Assembly: GCA_021774735.1 (NCBI GenBank)
Contig: JAJFIS010000031.1
Location: forward strand, 117,024-181,023
DNA length: 64,000 bases
Direction: 5' to 3'
Origin: Alphaproteobacteria bacterium
GTDB lineage: Bacteria; Pseudomonadota; Alphaproteobacteria; Sphingomonadales; Kordiimonadaceae
Below the pieces are notes generated by a model, which searched no databases, was not told where the DNA came from, and saw nothing but the letters and a program-made list of their open reading frames with translations. The translations under genes were made by a program, and so were the position numbers. Each line of letters begins with the position of its first letter. Position 1 is the first letter of the stretch. This document shows positions 1 through 7,155 of this stretch, piece after piece.

Positions 1-129
1 GGACGGGTGCTGTGGAATGACCCCGCAACCGGCGTTATGCGCCACGCGGACGCGGGTTATGATATCGCCAAAGACTGCGCCCGTGAAAAAGGCTTAAACT
101 TGCCGATGTTGTCAGGAGAGAGCGCATGA
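1..129 (+). CDS. hutU: urocanate hydratase, C-terminal end (partial)
   Basis: The window opens inside this frame, which encodes the last 42 residues and stops at 127-129. The visible tail contains [16 protein letters not shown], the conserved C-terminal signature of urocanate hydratase (urocanase). This cytosolic NAD-containing enzyme converts urocanate to imidazolone propionate in histidine degradation. The stop codon overlaps the hutH start (ATGA), so the two are translationally coupled, and hutG follows. The N-terminal ~93% lies outside the window, so integrity cannot be judged. Confidence 0.93.
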   Translation, partial: GRVLWNDPATGVMRHADAGYDIAKDCAREKGLNLPMLSGESA

Positions 130-1661
130 ATATTTTAAAACGGGATGCCGGAGACTTTTCACTGAAAGACCTTCGGGTTATTTTTGAAGGGCCTGTAGCG
201 CTTAAATTCTCTGCGGATAGTGTAGAGCGCGTGCAAAAGGCCCGCAAAACGGTGACCGACCTAATTGAGCGGGACGAAACCGCTTATGGCATCAACACTG
301 GCTTTGGTTTGCTTGCTAATACGCGCATACCATCTGGCGACGTTGAGAAATTGCAAGAAAATTTGGTGCTTTCCCACGCCACAGGTACGGGCGAGCCACT
401 AGAAGACCGCGTTGTTCGGCTGGTATTAGCCTTGAAAGTGTCTAGCTTGGCCCAAGGGCATTCAGGTGTGCGTCAAAGCACGATTGATGCGCTAATGGCG
501 CTATTGGCTCATGAGGTATATCCGCTTATTCCCGCAAAAGGCAGCGTTGGCGCGTCGGGTGACCTAGCGCCGCTGGCCCATATGGCAGCGGTATTGCTTG
601 GTGTCGGTGAAGTACGCCACGCAGGCATTGTTATGTCGGCGACCGATGGCTTAGCTATTGCGGGCCTAACCCCAATGAAGCTTGCCGCCAAGGAAGGTTT
701 AGCATTGCTGAACGGCACGCAGGTATCAACGGCTCTGGCGCTTAAGGGTTTGTTTTTACTTGAAAATTTATTCGCGTCTGCCGTTGTTGCTGGCGCACTT
801 TCTGTTGATGCGCTCAAGGGCAGCGATGTGCCCTTTGACCCGCGCATTCAGGCCGTTCGCCGCCATAAAGGGCAAATCGATGCGGCAGCTGCTTATCGGG
901 CTCTGCTTGCGGGCAGTGATATTCGCCACAGCCATGAAGAATGCGACAAGGTGCAAGATCCATATAGCTTGCGCTGTCAGCCGCAGGTGATGGGTGCGGC
1001 TCTAACACTATTGCGGCAAGCGGCAAATACATTGCTGGTGGAAGCTAACGCCGTGACCGATAACCCGCTTATATTCCCGAGTGAAGGCGATATACTCTCT
1101 GGTGGTAATTTCCACGCCGAACCCGTGGCGATGGCGGCGGATATGCTGGCGCTTGTTGGCTGTGAAATCGCCAGCATTTCAGAGCGGCGCACCAGCTTGC
1201 TGGTGGACCCTCACATGAGTGGCTTACCAGCCTTTTTGGTCAAGGAAGGCGGATTAAATTCGGGCTTTATGATCGCACAAGTAACAGCGGCGGCGCTGGT
1301 GAGTGAAAACAAAACATATGCTCATCCCGCTAGCGTGGACAGCATACCCACAAGTGCGGGCCAAGAGGACCACGTATCAATGGCGACCTTTGCTGCGAGA
1401 AGACTAGGTGACATAGCGGGCAATGGTGCCGCCGTTGTCGGCATTGAACTTATCGCCGCCGCACAGGGCGTGGAATATCGCAGGCCCTTAAGGTCATCGG
1501 CTAAGCTGGAAACGGTGATGTCAGCGATCCGCGAGAAAGTGGAGCCTTATACAAAAGATCGTTATTTCGCCCCAGATATTGCCCACGCGCGGGCCTTGGT
1601 CGAAGAAGGTGTTTTTAACCATTTGGCGGCAGAGGTTTTGCCCTCCTGTGAGGTGAGCTAA
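126..1661 (+). CDS. hutH: histidine ammonia-lyase
   Basis: Histidine ammonia-lyase deaminates L-histidine to urocanate, the first step of the Hut pathway. The 511-residue length is normal for the family. The sequence [11 protein letters not shown] carries Ala143-Ser144-Gly145, the triad that cyclises into the MIO electrophile. The N-terminal YGINTGFG (about residues 54-61) and the NDPL metal-side motif near residue 312 are also present. The start overlaps the hutU stop by four bases and the stop shares one base with the hutG start, so this is a tight hutU-hutH-hutG operon. A GGAGAG ribosome site lies just upstream, inside hutU. Nothing looks damaged. Confidence 0.97.
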   Translation: MNILKRDAGDFSLKDLRVIFEGPVALKFSADSVERVQKARKTVTDLIERDETAYGINTGFGLLANTRIPSGDVEKLQENLVLSHATGTGEPLEDRVVRLVLALKVSSLAQGHSGVRQSTIDALMALLAHEVYPLIPAKGSVGASGDLAPLAHMAAVLLGVGEVRHAGIVMSATDGLAIAGLTPMKLAAKEGLALLNGTQVSTALALKGLFLLENLFASAVVAGALSVDALKGSDVPFDPRIQAVRRHKGQIDAAAAYRALLAGSDIRHSHEECDKVQDPYSLRCQPQVMGAALTLLRQAANTLLVEANAVTDNPLIFPSEGDILSGGNFHAEPVAMAADMLALVGCEIASISERRTSLLVDPHMSGLPAFLVKEGGLNSGFMIAQVTAAALVSENKTYAHPASVDSIPTSAGQEDHVSMATFAARRLGDIAGNGAAVVGIELIAAAQGVEYRRPLRSSAKLETVMSAIREKVEPYTKDRYFAPDIAHARALVEEGVFNHLAAEVLPSCEVS

Positions 1662-2449
1662 TGAGCGGTGCTTACACACTAACAGAAGGCACAAGCCCGC
1701 TGGTAATATCCATGCCTCATAGCGGGCTGTTACTTGACGGTTTTGATGATGATTTAGCCGAGGTCGCCTTTGCCCGCGATGATACGGATTGGCATATTCC
1801 ACAGCTTTATGAATTTGCAACTGATTTGGGCGCAACGGTTCTACAGGCCAATTATTCGCGCTATGTCATAGACTTAAACAGGGACCCATCAGGCATTAGT
1901 TTGTACCCCGGCCAGAATGTGACCGAGCTTTGCCCGATAAGCACCTTTGGTGAGGGGGTCTTATACATTAAGGGCAAAGAACCAACTGCTGATGAGATTA
2001 AAGCGCGGGTGAAGGCAGTGTGGAAGCCCTATCATGCGGCCCTGAAAACCGCCCTTGAGCGCATTAAAGCAAAGCATGGTTTTGCTGTTTTGTTAGACGC
2101 TCATTCGATCCGCTCCATCGTGCCTCGCTTTTTTGAGGGCAGATTACCAGACTTTAACATTGGTACCAATGGCGGCCTCAGCTGTGGTGAAGGGTTGGGC
2201 GAAGAGATCCTGACAATATTACAGAGCTATGATGCTTATAAAGCGGTCTTGAATGGACGCTTTAAGGGTGGTTATATCACAAGGGCTTATGGCCAGCCCA
2301 ATGATGGCATTCACGCAGTACAGTTGGAACTATCCCAAATCACCTACATGGATGAAAAACCGCCTTATTCTATAGTGCAGAATAAGGCTGATAAGGTATT
2401 ACCTGTCTTGAAGTCTATGGTGAGCTGTTTAACTCAGTTTCAGCCGTAA
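1661..2449 (+). CDS. hutG: N-formylglutamate deformylase
   Basis: This 262-residue protein matches the N-formylglutamate amidohydrolase family (HutG type). It has MPHSG at the N-terminus, DDTDWHIPQLY, RYVIDLNRDPSG and LLDAHSIRS, the metal-binding pattern of this family. It would hydrolyse N-formylglutamate to glutamate and formate, the last step of the five-step Hut route that passes through formiminoglutamate. That implies hutF and hutI lie outside the window. It overlaps hutH by one base. It ends back to back with a convergent VOC gene, with no spacer. Confidence 0.92.
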   Translation: MSGAYTLTEGTSPLVISMPHSGLLLDGFDDDLAEVAFARDDTDWHIPQLYEFATDLGATVLQANYSRYVIDLNRDPSGISLYPGQNVTELCPISTFGEGVLYIKGKEPTADEIKARVKAVWKPYHAALKTALERIKAKHGFAVLLDAHSIRSIVPRFFEGRLPDFNIGTNGGLSCGEGLGEEILTILQSYDAYKAVLNGRFKGGYITRAYGQPNDGIHAVQLELSQITYMDEKPPYSIVQNKADKVLPVLKSMVSCLTQFQP

Positions 2450-2875
2450 TCAGTCGACCGCAAAAATTTGTCCCATATCTTTGAAGGACTTTATCTCTAA
2501 GGCGTTGCCAGCGGGATCACGGAAGAACATCGTTGCTTGCTCGCCTGCTTTGCCTTTAAAGCGCACTTTAGGTTTTATGATAAAACTAATGTCAGCTTTT
2601 GCTAATTTATCTGCTAATTGTTGCCATTCCTCCCACGCTAATATAACACCAAAATGAAAGCTTGGCACCGCATCACCGTCCACTTTGTTACGGTCTGGGT
2701 CGCTAATAGGTGTTGCTAAGTGGGTAACAAGTTGGTGACCATAAAAGTTAAAGTCGATCCATTTATCACTGCTGCGGCCTTCCTCACAACCAAGCAAGTC
2801 ACCATAAAAATTACGCGCTTTTGCCAGATCATTAACAGGAAAAGCTAAGTGGAAGGGTGGGTTCATTTCTATCAT
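2450..2875 (-). CDS. VOC (glyoxalase/bleomycin resistance) family protein
   Basis: A 141-residue single protein with the paired beta-alpha-beta-beta-beta layout of the vicinal oxygen chelate superfamily. Visible blocks are [22 protein letters not shown] at the N-terminus and [15 protein letters not shown] at the C-terminus, the latter carrying the usual metal-ligand glutamate. The family includes glyoxalase I, ring-cleaving dioxygenases and resistance proteins, and the substrate cannot be read here. The gene converges on hutG with no gap and is probably transcribed alone. An FNR-type site lies 32 bp upstream of its start, but that spacing fits the opposite-strand promoter better. Confidence 0.85.
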   Translation of the reverse strand: MIEMNPPFHLAFPVNDLAKARNFYGDLLGCEEGRSSDKWIDFNFYGHQLVTHLATPISDPDRNKVDGDAVPSFHFGVILAWEEWQQLADKLAKADISFIIKPKVRFKGKAGEQATMFFRDPAGNALEIKSFKDMGQIFAVD

Positions 2876-2906
2876 TCCTTATTTATTTTTTAAAAATAGC
2901 ATAGAC

Positions 2907-2947
2907 TTGACCCACATCAAGTGGCTTTTGAATTTTCTCTATATAAT
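2907..2947 (+). promoter_or_regulatory. FNR/FixK-type box and -10 element (class II promoter)
   Basis: TTGACCCACATCAA at 2907-2920 matches the FNR/Anr-type consensus TTGAY-N4-ATCAA in both half-sites. A perfect -10 hexamer TATAAT sits at 2942-2947. A start site about 7 nt after the -10 (near 2954) puts the box centre at about -41, the geometry of class II FNR activation, where no -35 element is needed. The promoter points away from the VOC gene into a gene-free interval with strong hairpins. The FNR-type regulator itself is not in the window. Confidence 0.65.
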
Positions 2948-2953
2948 GCAGAG

Positions 2954-3103
2954 ATGGTTGTTATTCACAATTTGCTTCCTGTTGAATGGCAACCACCCGG
3001 GCAGAAACATGTTGATGCTTCCCCAAGAACATGCTCCGGGATGTACTAGGCGCGACCATTTATCTGTTCTTGTAATCGGATGCATGGTCGCGCCTTTACT
3101 ATT
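2954..3103 (+). ncRNA. candidate FNR-controlled small RNA with three hairpins
   Basis: Three stem-loops follow the FNR-type promoter. Hairpin 1 pairs 2955-2967 with 2983-2995 (13 bp, two G-U) around a 15-nt loop. Hairpin 2 pairs 2996-3000 with 3036-3040 and 3008-3013 with 3028-3033 around a 14-nt loop. Both loops contain UGCUUCC (2973-2979 and 3016-3022), complementary to GGAAG-type ribosome-binding sites. Hairpin 3 is a perfect 12-bp GC-rich stem (3048-3059 with 3084-3095) followed by a U-rich stretch, so it may be the terminator, although its 24-nt loop is long. An overlapping 87-codon frame (2907-3170) has no ribosome site and starts in the FNR box, so it was not called. From about 3104 to 3225 only a weak promoter-like AT-rich stretch for argE is visible. 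Confidence 0.55.
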
Positions 3104-3225
3104 TCATGTTTATATTTCAACAGATATATTCACTTTAACCGAACAGGTGAAATATATTTTGGCTCAATGATTTCAATTGGTCCATTAATGCATTAGGCTG
3201 CGGCAAAATATTATATGAGAATATT

Positions 3226-4407
3226 ATGGCGCAAAACTCCCCCGAAATGACAGAAATTCTGGATCAGCTTGAAAAGCTGATTGCTTTTGATACGGTCAGT
3301 CGTAACAGCAACATGGCTTTGATCAAGTATGTGGAAAAATATCTGACTGATTTTGGCATTATGCCCCAATTATTCATGAACCCAGAAGGGGATAAAGCCA
3401 ATCTTCTCGCGACCATAGGGCCTAAAGACCTGCCGGGGATTTTATTAAGTGGCCACAGTGATGTGGTGCCCGTAGACGGACAGCAATGGTCATCTGACCC
3501 CTTTGTTTTGCGCCGCGATGGGGGCAAGCTTTATGGTCGCGGTACCAGTGATATGAAAGGCTTTATCGCGCTAATGTTAGCAATGGTGCCGCAGCTGGTG
3601 GATGCTCGCTTAACCATGCCAGTTCATATTGCGCTATCTTACGATGAAGAAGTTGGTTGCAGCGGCGTACGTAGTCTTGTGGACCATATGGCAACGCTAA
3701 AAGTAAAGCCTAAGCTGTGCATTGTCGGCGAACCTACATCGCTGAAACCTGTGAATGCCCATAAAGGCATTCGTGCCTTGCGGACCTTTATTATAGGCAA
3801 GGCTGGTCATTCATCAAAGCCAGCTGATGGCATAAATGCCCTTGTAGTTGCCGCAAAATTTGTTGCGCAGCTAGACCAGCTTCAACAGGAATTAGCTGGC
3901 GCGCAACCAAGTAGTGAGGCCAAGAGATTTAACCCGCCCTATAGCACCATCAATGTAGGGCAAGTGTCGGGCGGGAATGCGATTAATATAATTGCTGAGC
4001 GGGCTGAAATTCTGTGGGAATATCGCACCGTGCCCGGCGGGGATGCTGAATGGGTAAAAGACCAGATGCAAGATTGGGTGGAAAGTGAGCTAAAGCCTCA
4101 GATGGGCATTGAAGGTGCAGAGCTTGTCATAGAGACCGAAGATATCGCCAATACACCGCCATTAATTGCTGATAGCGGCAGCGAAGCCGAGGCCTTTGTC
4201 ATGGCACTCGCCCTCAGCAATGATGTGGCTGCTGTTTCTTACGCAACTGAGGCTGGACTTTTTCAGCGTGACGCAAATATTCCAGCCTTAGTTTGCGGTC
4301 CCGGCTCCATTGACCAAGCCCATATTGCGGACGAATATATTGAACTTACTCAATTGCAGGCAGGGTGGGACTTTCTGCAACGATTGCTGGTAAAAATTAG
4401 TGGCTGA
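3226..4407 (+). CDS. argE: acetylornithine deacetylase (M20 family)
   Basis: A 393-residue M20 metallohydrolase closest in pattern to ArgE, which removes the acetyl group from N-acetylornithine in arginine synthesis. Visible metal and catalytic blocks are SGHSDVVPVDGQ (His77, Asp79), GRGTSDMKG (Asp109) and DEEVGCSG (Glu141-Glu142). The central dimerisation domain begins near residue 178 (HKGIRALRTF). Unlike the M20 protein at 49103 it has no signal peptide, so it is cytosolic. It is convergent with deoB, one base apart. Other cytosolic M20 deacylases are possible, but length and motifs favour ArgE. Confidence 0.85.
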   Translation: MAQNSPEMTEILDQLEKLIAFDTVSRNSNMALIKYVEKYLTDFGIMPQLFMNPEGDKANLLATIGPKDLPGILLSGHSDVVPVDGQQWSSDPFVLRRDGGKLYGRGTSDMKGFIALMLAMVPQLVDARLTMPVHIALSYDEEVGCSGVRSLVDHMATLKVKPKLCIVGEPTSLKPVNAHKGIRALRTFIIGKAGHSSKPADGINALVVAAKFVAQLDQLQQELAGAQPSSEAKRFNPPYSTINVGQVSGGNAINIIAERAEILWEYRTVPGGDAEWVKDQMQDWVESELKPQMGIEGAELVIETEDIANTPPLIADSGSEAEAFVMALALSNDVAAVSYATEAGLFQRDANIPALVCGPGSIDQAHIADEYIELTQLQAGWDFLQRLLVKISG

Positions 4408-4408
4408 C

Positions 4409-5632
4409 TTAAGTAATATCCGCAGCGACACCGTGAGCGAGTTCGGGTAGGTCCAAATAGCTGGCAATGGTCTGCCCAATGTCAGCAAAGCTATCTCTAA
4501 CCCCCATATTGCCGCCGGTTATTGAAGGACCAAAGAGCAAAAAGGGTACATATTCGCGGGTATGGTCATTACCCGGCCAGGTGGGGTCGCAGCCATGGTC
4601 GGCGGTTATAACCACAATATCATCCCGTTTTAATTTGGCTGTAAGTTTCGGCAGGCTTCTATCAAAGCGCTCTAATGCTACGGCATAGCCTGCGGGGTTG
4701 CGACGGTGGCCATATTCTTGGTCAAAATCAACGAAATTAGTGAAGATAATAGCGCCGTCAGGGGCGGTTTCTGTCTCGGCTAAAGTGGCATCAAACAGGG
4801 CTCGATTGCCGGTCGCTTTGATCTTTTTAGTTAGGCCACGGTGGGCAAAAATATCAGCAATTTTACCGATGGATATAACCTCGCGCCCTGCGTTTGCTGC
4901 TATATCCAACAAAGTTGGCCCCGGCGGCGGCGTTGCAATGTCTCGGCGGTTGCCTGTGCGCTTATAATCGCCATCATTACCCAAAAAGGGCCGCGCAATG
5001 ACCCTGCCAATATTATAGTCATCAACCAGTTTTCTAGCGATATCACAGACCCTGTATAGTCGCTCTACACCGAAGGTTTCTTCATGGGCAGCGATTTGTA
5101 AAACCGAATCAGCGGATGTATAGCAAATGGGCTTTCCGCTTATTTTATGCGCGTCGCCCAATTCATTGATTATATCGGTGCCACTGGCGGCTTTATTGCC
5201 GAGTGTACCGGGAAGATCAGCCTCAGCACACAGAGCATCAAGCAATTCACTGGGAAAACTATTATCCGATTGCCCGAAATAGCCCCAGTCAAACGCAACG
5301 GGCAATCCTGCCATTTCCCAGTGGCCGCTAGGGGTGTCTTTGCCAAAACTTTTCTCTGCGCAAGCTGCAAAACGTCCTTTACTAGGGCCATTATGGCTCA
5401 AACCTGGTGCTTGACGGTTGGTGGCAAGCTCAGATGCTCTGCCAAGGCCAAGCTCACATAAATTGGGGATATGTAGCATGCCCGGTGCAGGGCGGTCTGG
5501 GCCTGTGCCTCCACCGGCGCACCAATCGGCAATATGGCCTAAAGTGTCCGCACCCACATCACCAAAGCTACTGGCATCAGGGGTAGCGCCAATGCCGAGG
5601 CTATCGAGGACAAGAATTAAAGTTCGTGGCAT
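4409..5632 (-). CDS. deoB: phosphopentomutase
   Basis: Phosphopentomutase interconverts (deoxy)ribose 1-phosphate and 5-phosphate, linking the purine nucleoside phosphorylase and deoC reactions encoded nearby. The N-terminal ILVLDSLGIGATPDA and the C-terminal DHGCDPTWPGNDHTREYVP are the DeoB/alkaline phosphatase-superfamily metal sites. GKDTPSGHWEMAG contains the phosphorylated Thr region. I chose the ATG at 5632 because AAGGA lies six bases upstream; a longer frame to 5647 would use that ribosome site as coding sequence. The protein is then 407 residues, the usual length. It is divergent from the phosphoribosyltransferase gene. Confidence 0.95.
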   Translation of the reverse strand: MPRTLILVLDSLGIGATPDASSFGDVGADTLGHIADWCAGGGTGPDRPAPGMLHIPNLCELGLGRASELATNRQAPGLSHNGPSKGRFAACAEKSFGKDTPSGHWEMAGLPVAFDWGYFGQSDNSFPSELLDALCAEADLPGTLGNKAASGTDIINELGDAHKISGKPICYTSADSVLQIAAHEETFGVERLYRVCDIARKLVDDYNIGRVIARPFLGNDGDYKRTGNRRDIATPPPGPTLLDIAANAGREVISIGKIADIFAHRGLTKKIKATGNRALFDATLAETETAPDGAIIFTNFVDFDQEYGHRRNPAGYAVALERFDRSLPKLTAKLKRDDIVVITADHGCDPTWPGNDHTREYVPFLLFGPSITGGNMGVRDSFADIGQTIASYLDLPELAHGVAADIT

Positions 5633-5676
5633 ATCTGTTCCTTGCACATAAAGGCTTGTGGTTTTAGGTTGGTGCT

Positions 5677-5696
5677 TTAGTTTAAAGGCTAACTAA
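5677..5696. promoter_or_regulatory. inverted repeat between deoB and the phosphoribosyltransferase
   Basis: TTAGTT (5677-5682) and AACTAA (5691-5696) form a perfect 6-bp inverted repeat with an 8-bp spacer, midway in the 118-bp divergent intergenic region. A short direct repeat AAAGGCT also occurs at 5650 and 5684. This could be an operator for a nucleoside repressor, but no known consensus is matched. Confidence 0.25.
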
Positions 5697-5750
5697 GGCC
5701 ATGCCAATGCAAAAGCAAATTTGGCAGATAAATCAATAGAGGGTGGTTAA

Positions 5751-6308
5751 GTGACAGACGTGCATAAAGAATATATTTCGGCGGAAACCTTGCTGAAACT
5801 GAGCTTTGAGCTTGGTTTGCAAATTTTGGAGCGCGGCTTTCGCCCCAAATTTATCGTAGGTGTGTGGCGAGGCGGAACCCCAACCGGCATCGCGGTGCAG
5901 GAAATGCTAGATTATTACGGTATTCACACCGATCACATAGCGATTCGTACCTCCAGTTATATAGGTATGCGCCAGCAAAAAGAGGTGCGGGTTCACGGAC
6001 TTGAATATATTATTAGCAATATTAACGCTGAAGATAGCCTGCTGATTGTTGATGATGTGTTTGACAGTGGTCGCTCGGTTAAAGCGATTATTGATGAACT
6101 TCATACGCGCTGCCGCCGTAACACACCGGAGGTCATTAAAATTGCCACGGTTTATTATAAACCCAATAAAAATGTCACTGATATAGTGCCAGATTTTTAC
6201 ATGGAAGAAACCGATGATTGGCTGGTTTTCCCCCATGAGCTTGCGGACTTAAGCCGCAAAGAAATACTTGAGAACAAAGGCTTAGACCTGCCTGATTTAG
6301 ATTTGTGA
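5751..6308 (+). CDS. purine (hypoxanthine/xanthine-type) phosphoribosyltransferase
   Basis: A 185-residue type I phosphoribosyltransferase. The PRPP-binding signature is LLIVDDVFDSGRSVKAI (about residues 97-113), and VGVWRGGTPTGIAVQE forms the pyrophosphate loop near residue 41. It would salvage a free purine base with PRPP to the nucleotide. The GTG start at 5751 is supported by GAGGGTGG just upstream. It precedes purine nucleoside phosphorylase by nine bases in one operon, so the phosphorylase's base product can be recycled directly. Hypoxanthine, xanthine or guanine specificity cannot be told from the motifs. Confidence 0.85.
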   Translation: MTDVHKEYISAETLLKLSFELGLQILERGFRPKFIVGVWRGGTPTGIAVQEMLDYYGIHTDHIAIRTSSYIGMRQQKEVRVHGLEYIISNINAEDSLLIVDDVFDSGRSVKAIIDELHTRCRRNTPEVIKIATVYYKPNKNVTDIVPDFYMEETDDWLVFPHELADLSRKEILENKGLDLPDLDL

Positions 6309-6317
6309 GGCAAAGAT

Positions 6318-7136
6318 ATGTATGATCAAGTGATGGAATCCGCTGCACAGATACGCGCACAAGTCAGTGGTGAAATGCCTAAAATTGCCATGGTTTTGGG
6401 CAGTGGTCTCAACCAACTCGCAGACGAGTTAGAGGGTGCGGTTCGCATCAGCTACGCTGACATTGAAGGTTTCCCAAAACCCACCGTTGAGGGCCACGCG
6501 GGGGTGCTGCATATCGGTGAGCTTGACGGTGTCGGTGTTATTTGCATGCAGGGCCGGGCACATGGTTATGAAGGCCATAGCGAGCATGTTCTGGGCTATA
6601 CGACCCGGGTTATGTGGGCGCTTGGGGTTGAGACTTTGATATTGACCAACGCAGCTGGCAGCTTAAACCCTGAGGCAGGACCGGGCAATTTGATGCTGAT
6701 TACTGATCATATAAACAATATGGGGCTTAATCCACTTGCGGGCATGAATGATGAACGCTTTGGACCGCGCTTTAAGGATATGACCTACACTTGGGATCCT
6801 GCACATAACGATATTTTCCGTGACTGTGCAAAGGCGCTAGACATCAAACTGTTTGAAGGGGTTTATGTCGCTATGCGGGGACCGAATTTTGAAACACCCG
6901 CTGAAGTGCGCATGTGGCAAATGCTGGGTGGTGGTTCGGTTGGTATGTCAACAGTGCCAGAAGCACTTACAGGCCATCACTGCGGTCTGCGGATTTGTGG
7001 TATTTCGACCATGACCAATTATGCAGCAGGCATAACGGCGGAAGAGCTGAACCATGAAGAGGTCATGGAGTTTGGTGCGATCGCTGGCGAAAAGCTTGGG
7101 TCGCTGATCAAGGCTTTCGTCAAGAAAGCCGAGTAA
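6318..7136 (+). CDS. purine-nucleoside phosphorylase (trimeric, PNP/MTAP family)
   Basis: A 272-residue phosphorylase that splits purine nucleosides with phosphate to base and (deoxy)ribose 1-phosphate. The family blocks are MVLGSGLNQLAD (phosphate loop, residues 24-35), VEGHAGVLHIGEL, NAAGSLNPEAGPGNLMLITDHIN (central) and MSTVPEALTGHHCGLRICGISTMTNYAAG near the C-terminus. The NYAAG pattern, with Asn at the base-contact site, suits 6-oxopurines, as in PunA-type enzymes. It follows the phosphoribosyltransferase closely and converges on the aldehyde dehydrogenase gene. Confidence 0.92.
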   Translation: MYDQVMESAAQIRAQVSGEMPKIAMVLGSGLNQLADELEGAVRISYADIEGFPKPTVEGHAGVLHIGELDGVGVICMQGRAHGYEGHSEHVLGYTTRVMWALGVETLILTNAAGSLNPEAGPGNLMLITDHINNMGLNPLAGMNDERFGPRFKDMTYTWDPAHNDIFRDCAKALDIKLFEGVYVAMRGPNFETPAEVRMWQMLGGGSVGMSTVPEALTGHHCGLRICGISTMTNYAAGITAEELNHEEVMEFGAIAGEKLGSLIKAFVKKAE

Positions 7137-7155
7137 ACACAATATTAGTTGATCC

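Noticed and set aside
2907..3170. 87-codon plus-strand frame in the gap before argE
   Set aside because: Its TTG start lies inside the FNR-type box and would precede the transcription start. There is no ribosome site, and the composition is explained better by strong RNA hairpins.
3110..3170. Imperfect inverted repeat ATATATTCAC / GTGAAATATAT before argE
   Set aside because: The stem is AT-rich with a bulge, there is no T-run, and it matches no known operator. It is too weak to call.
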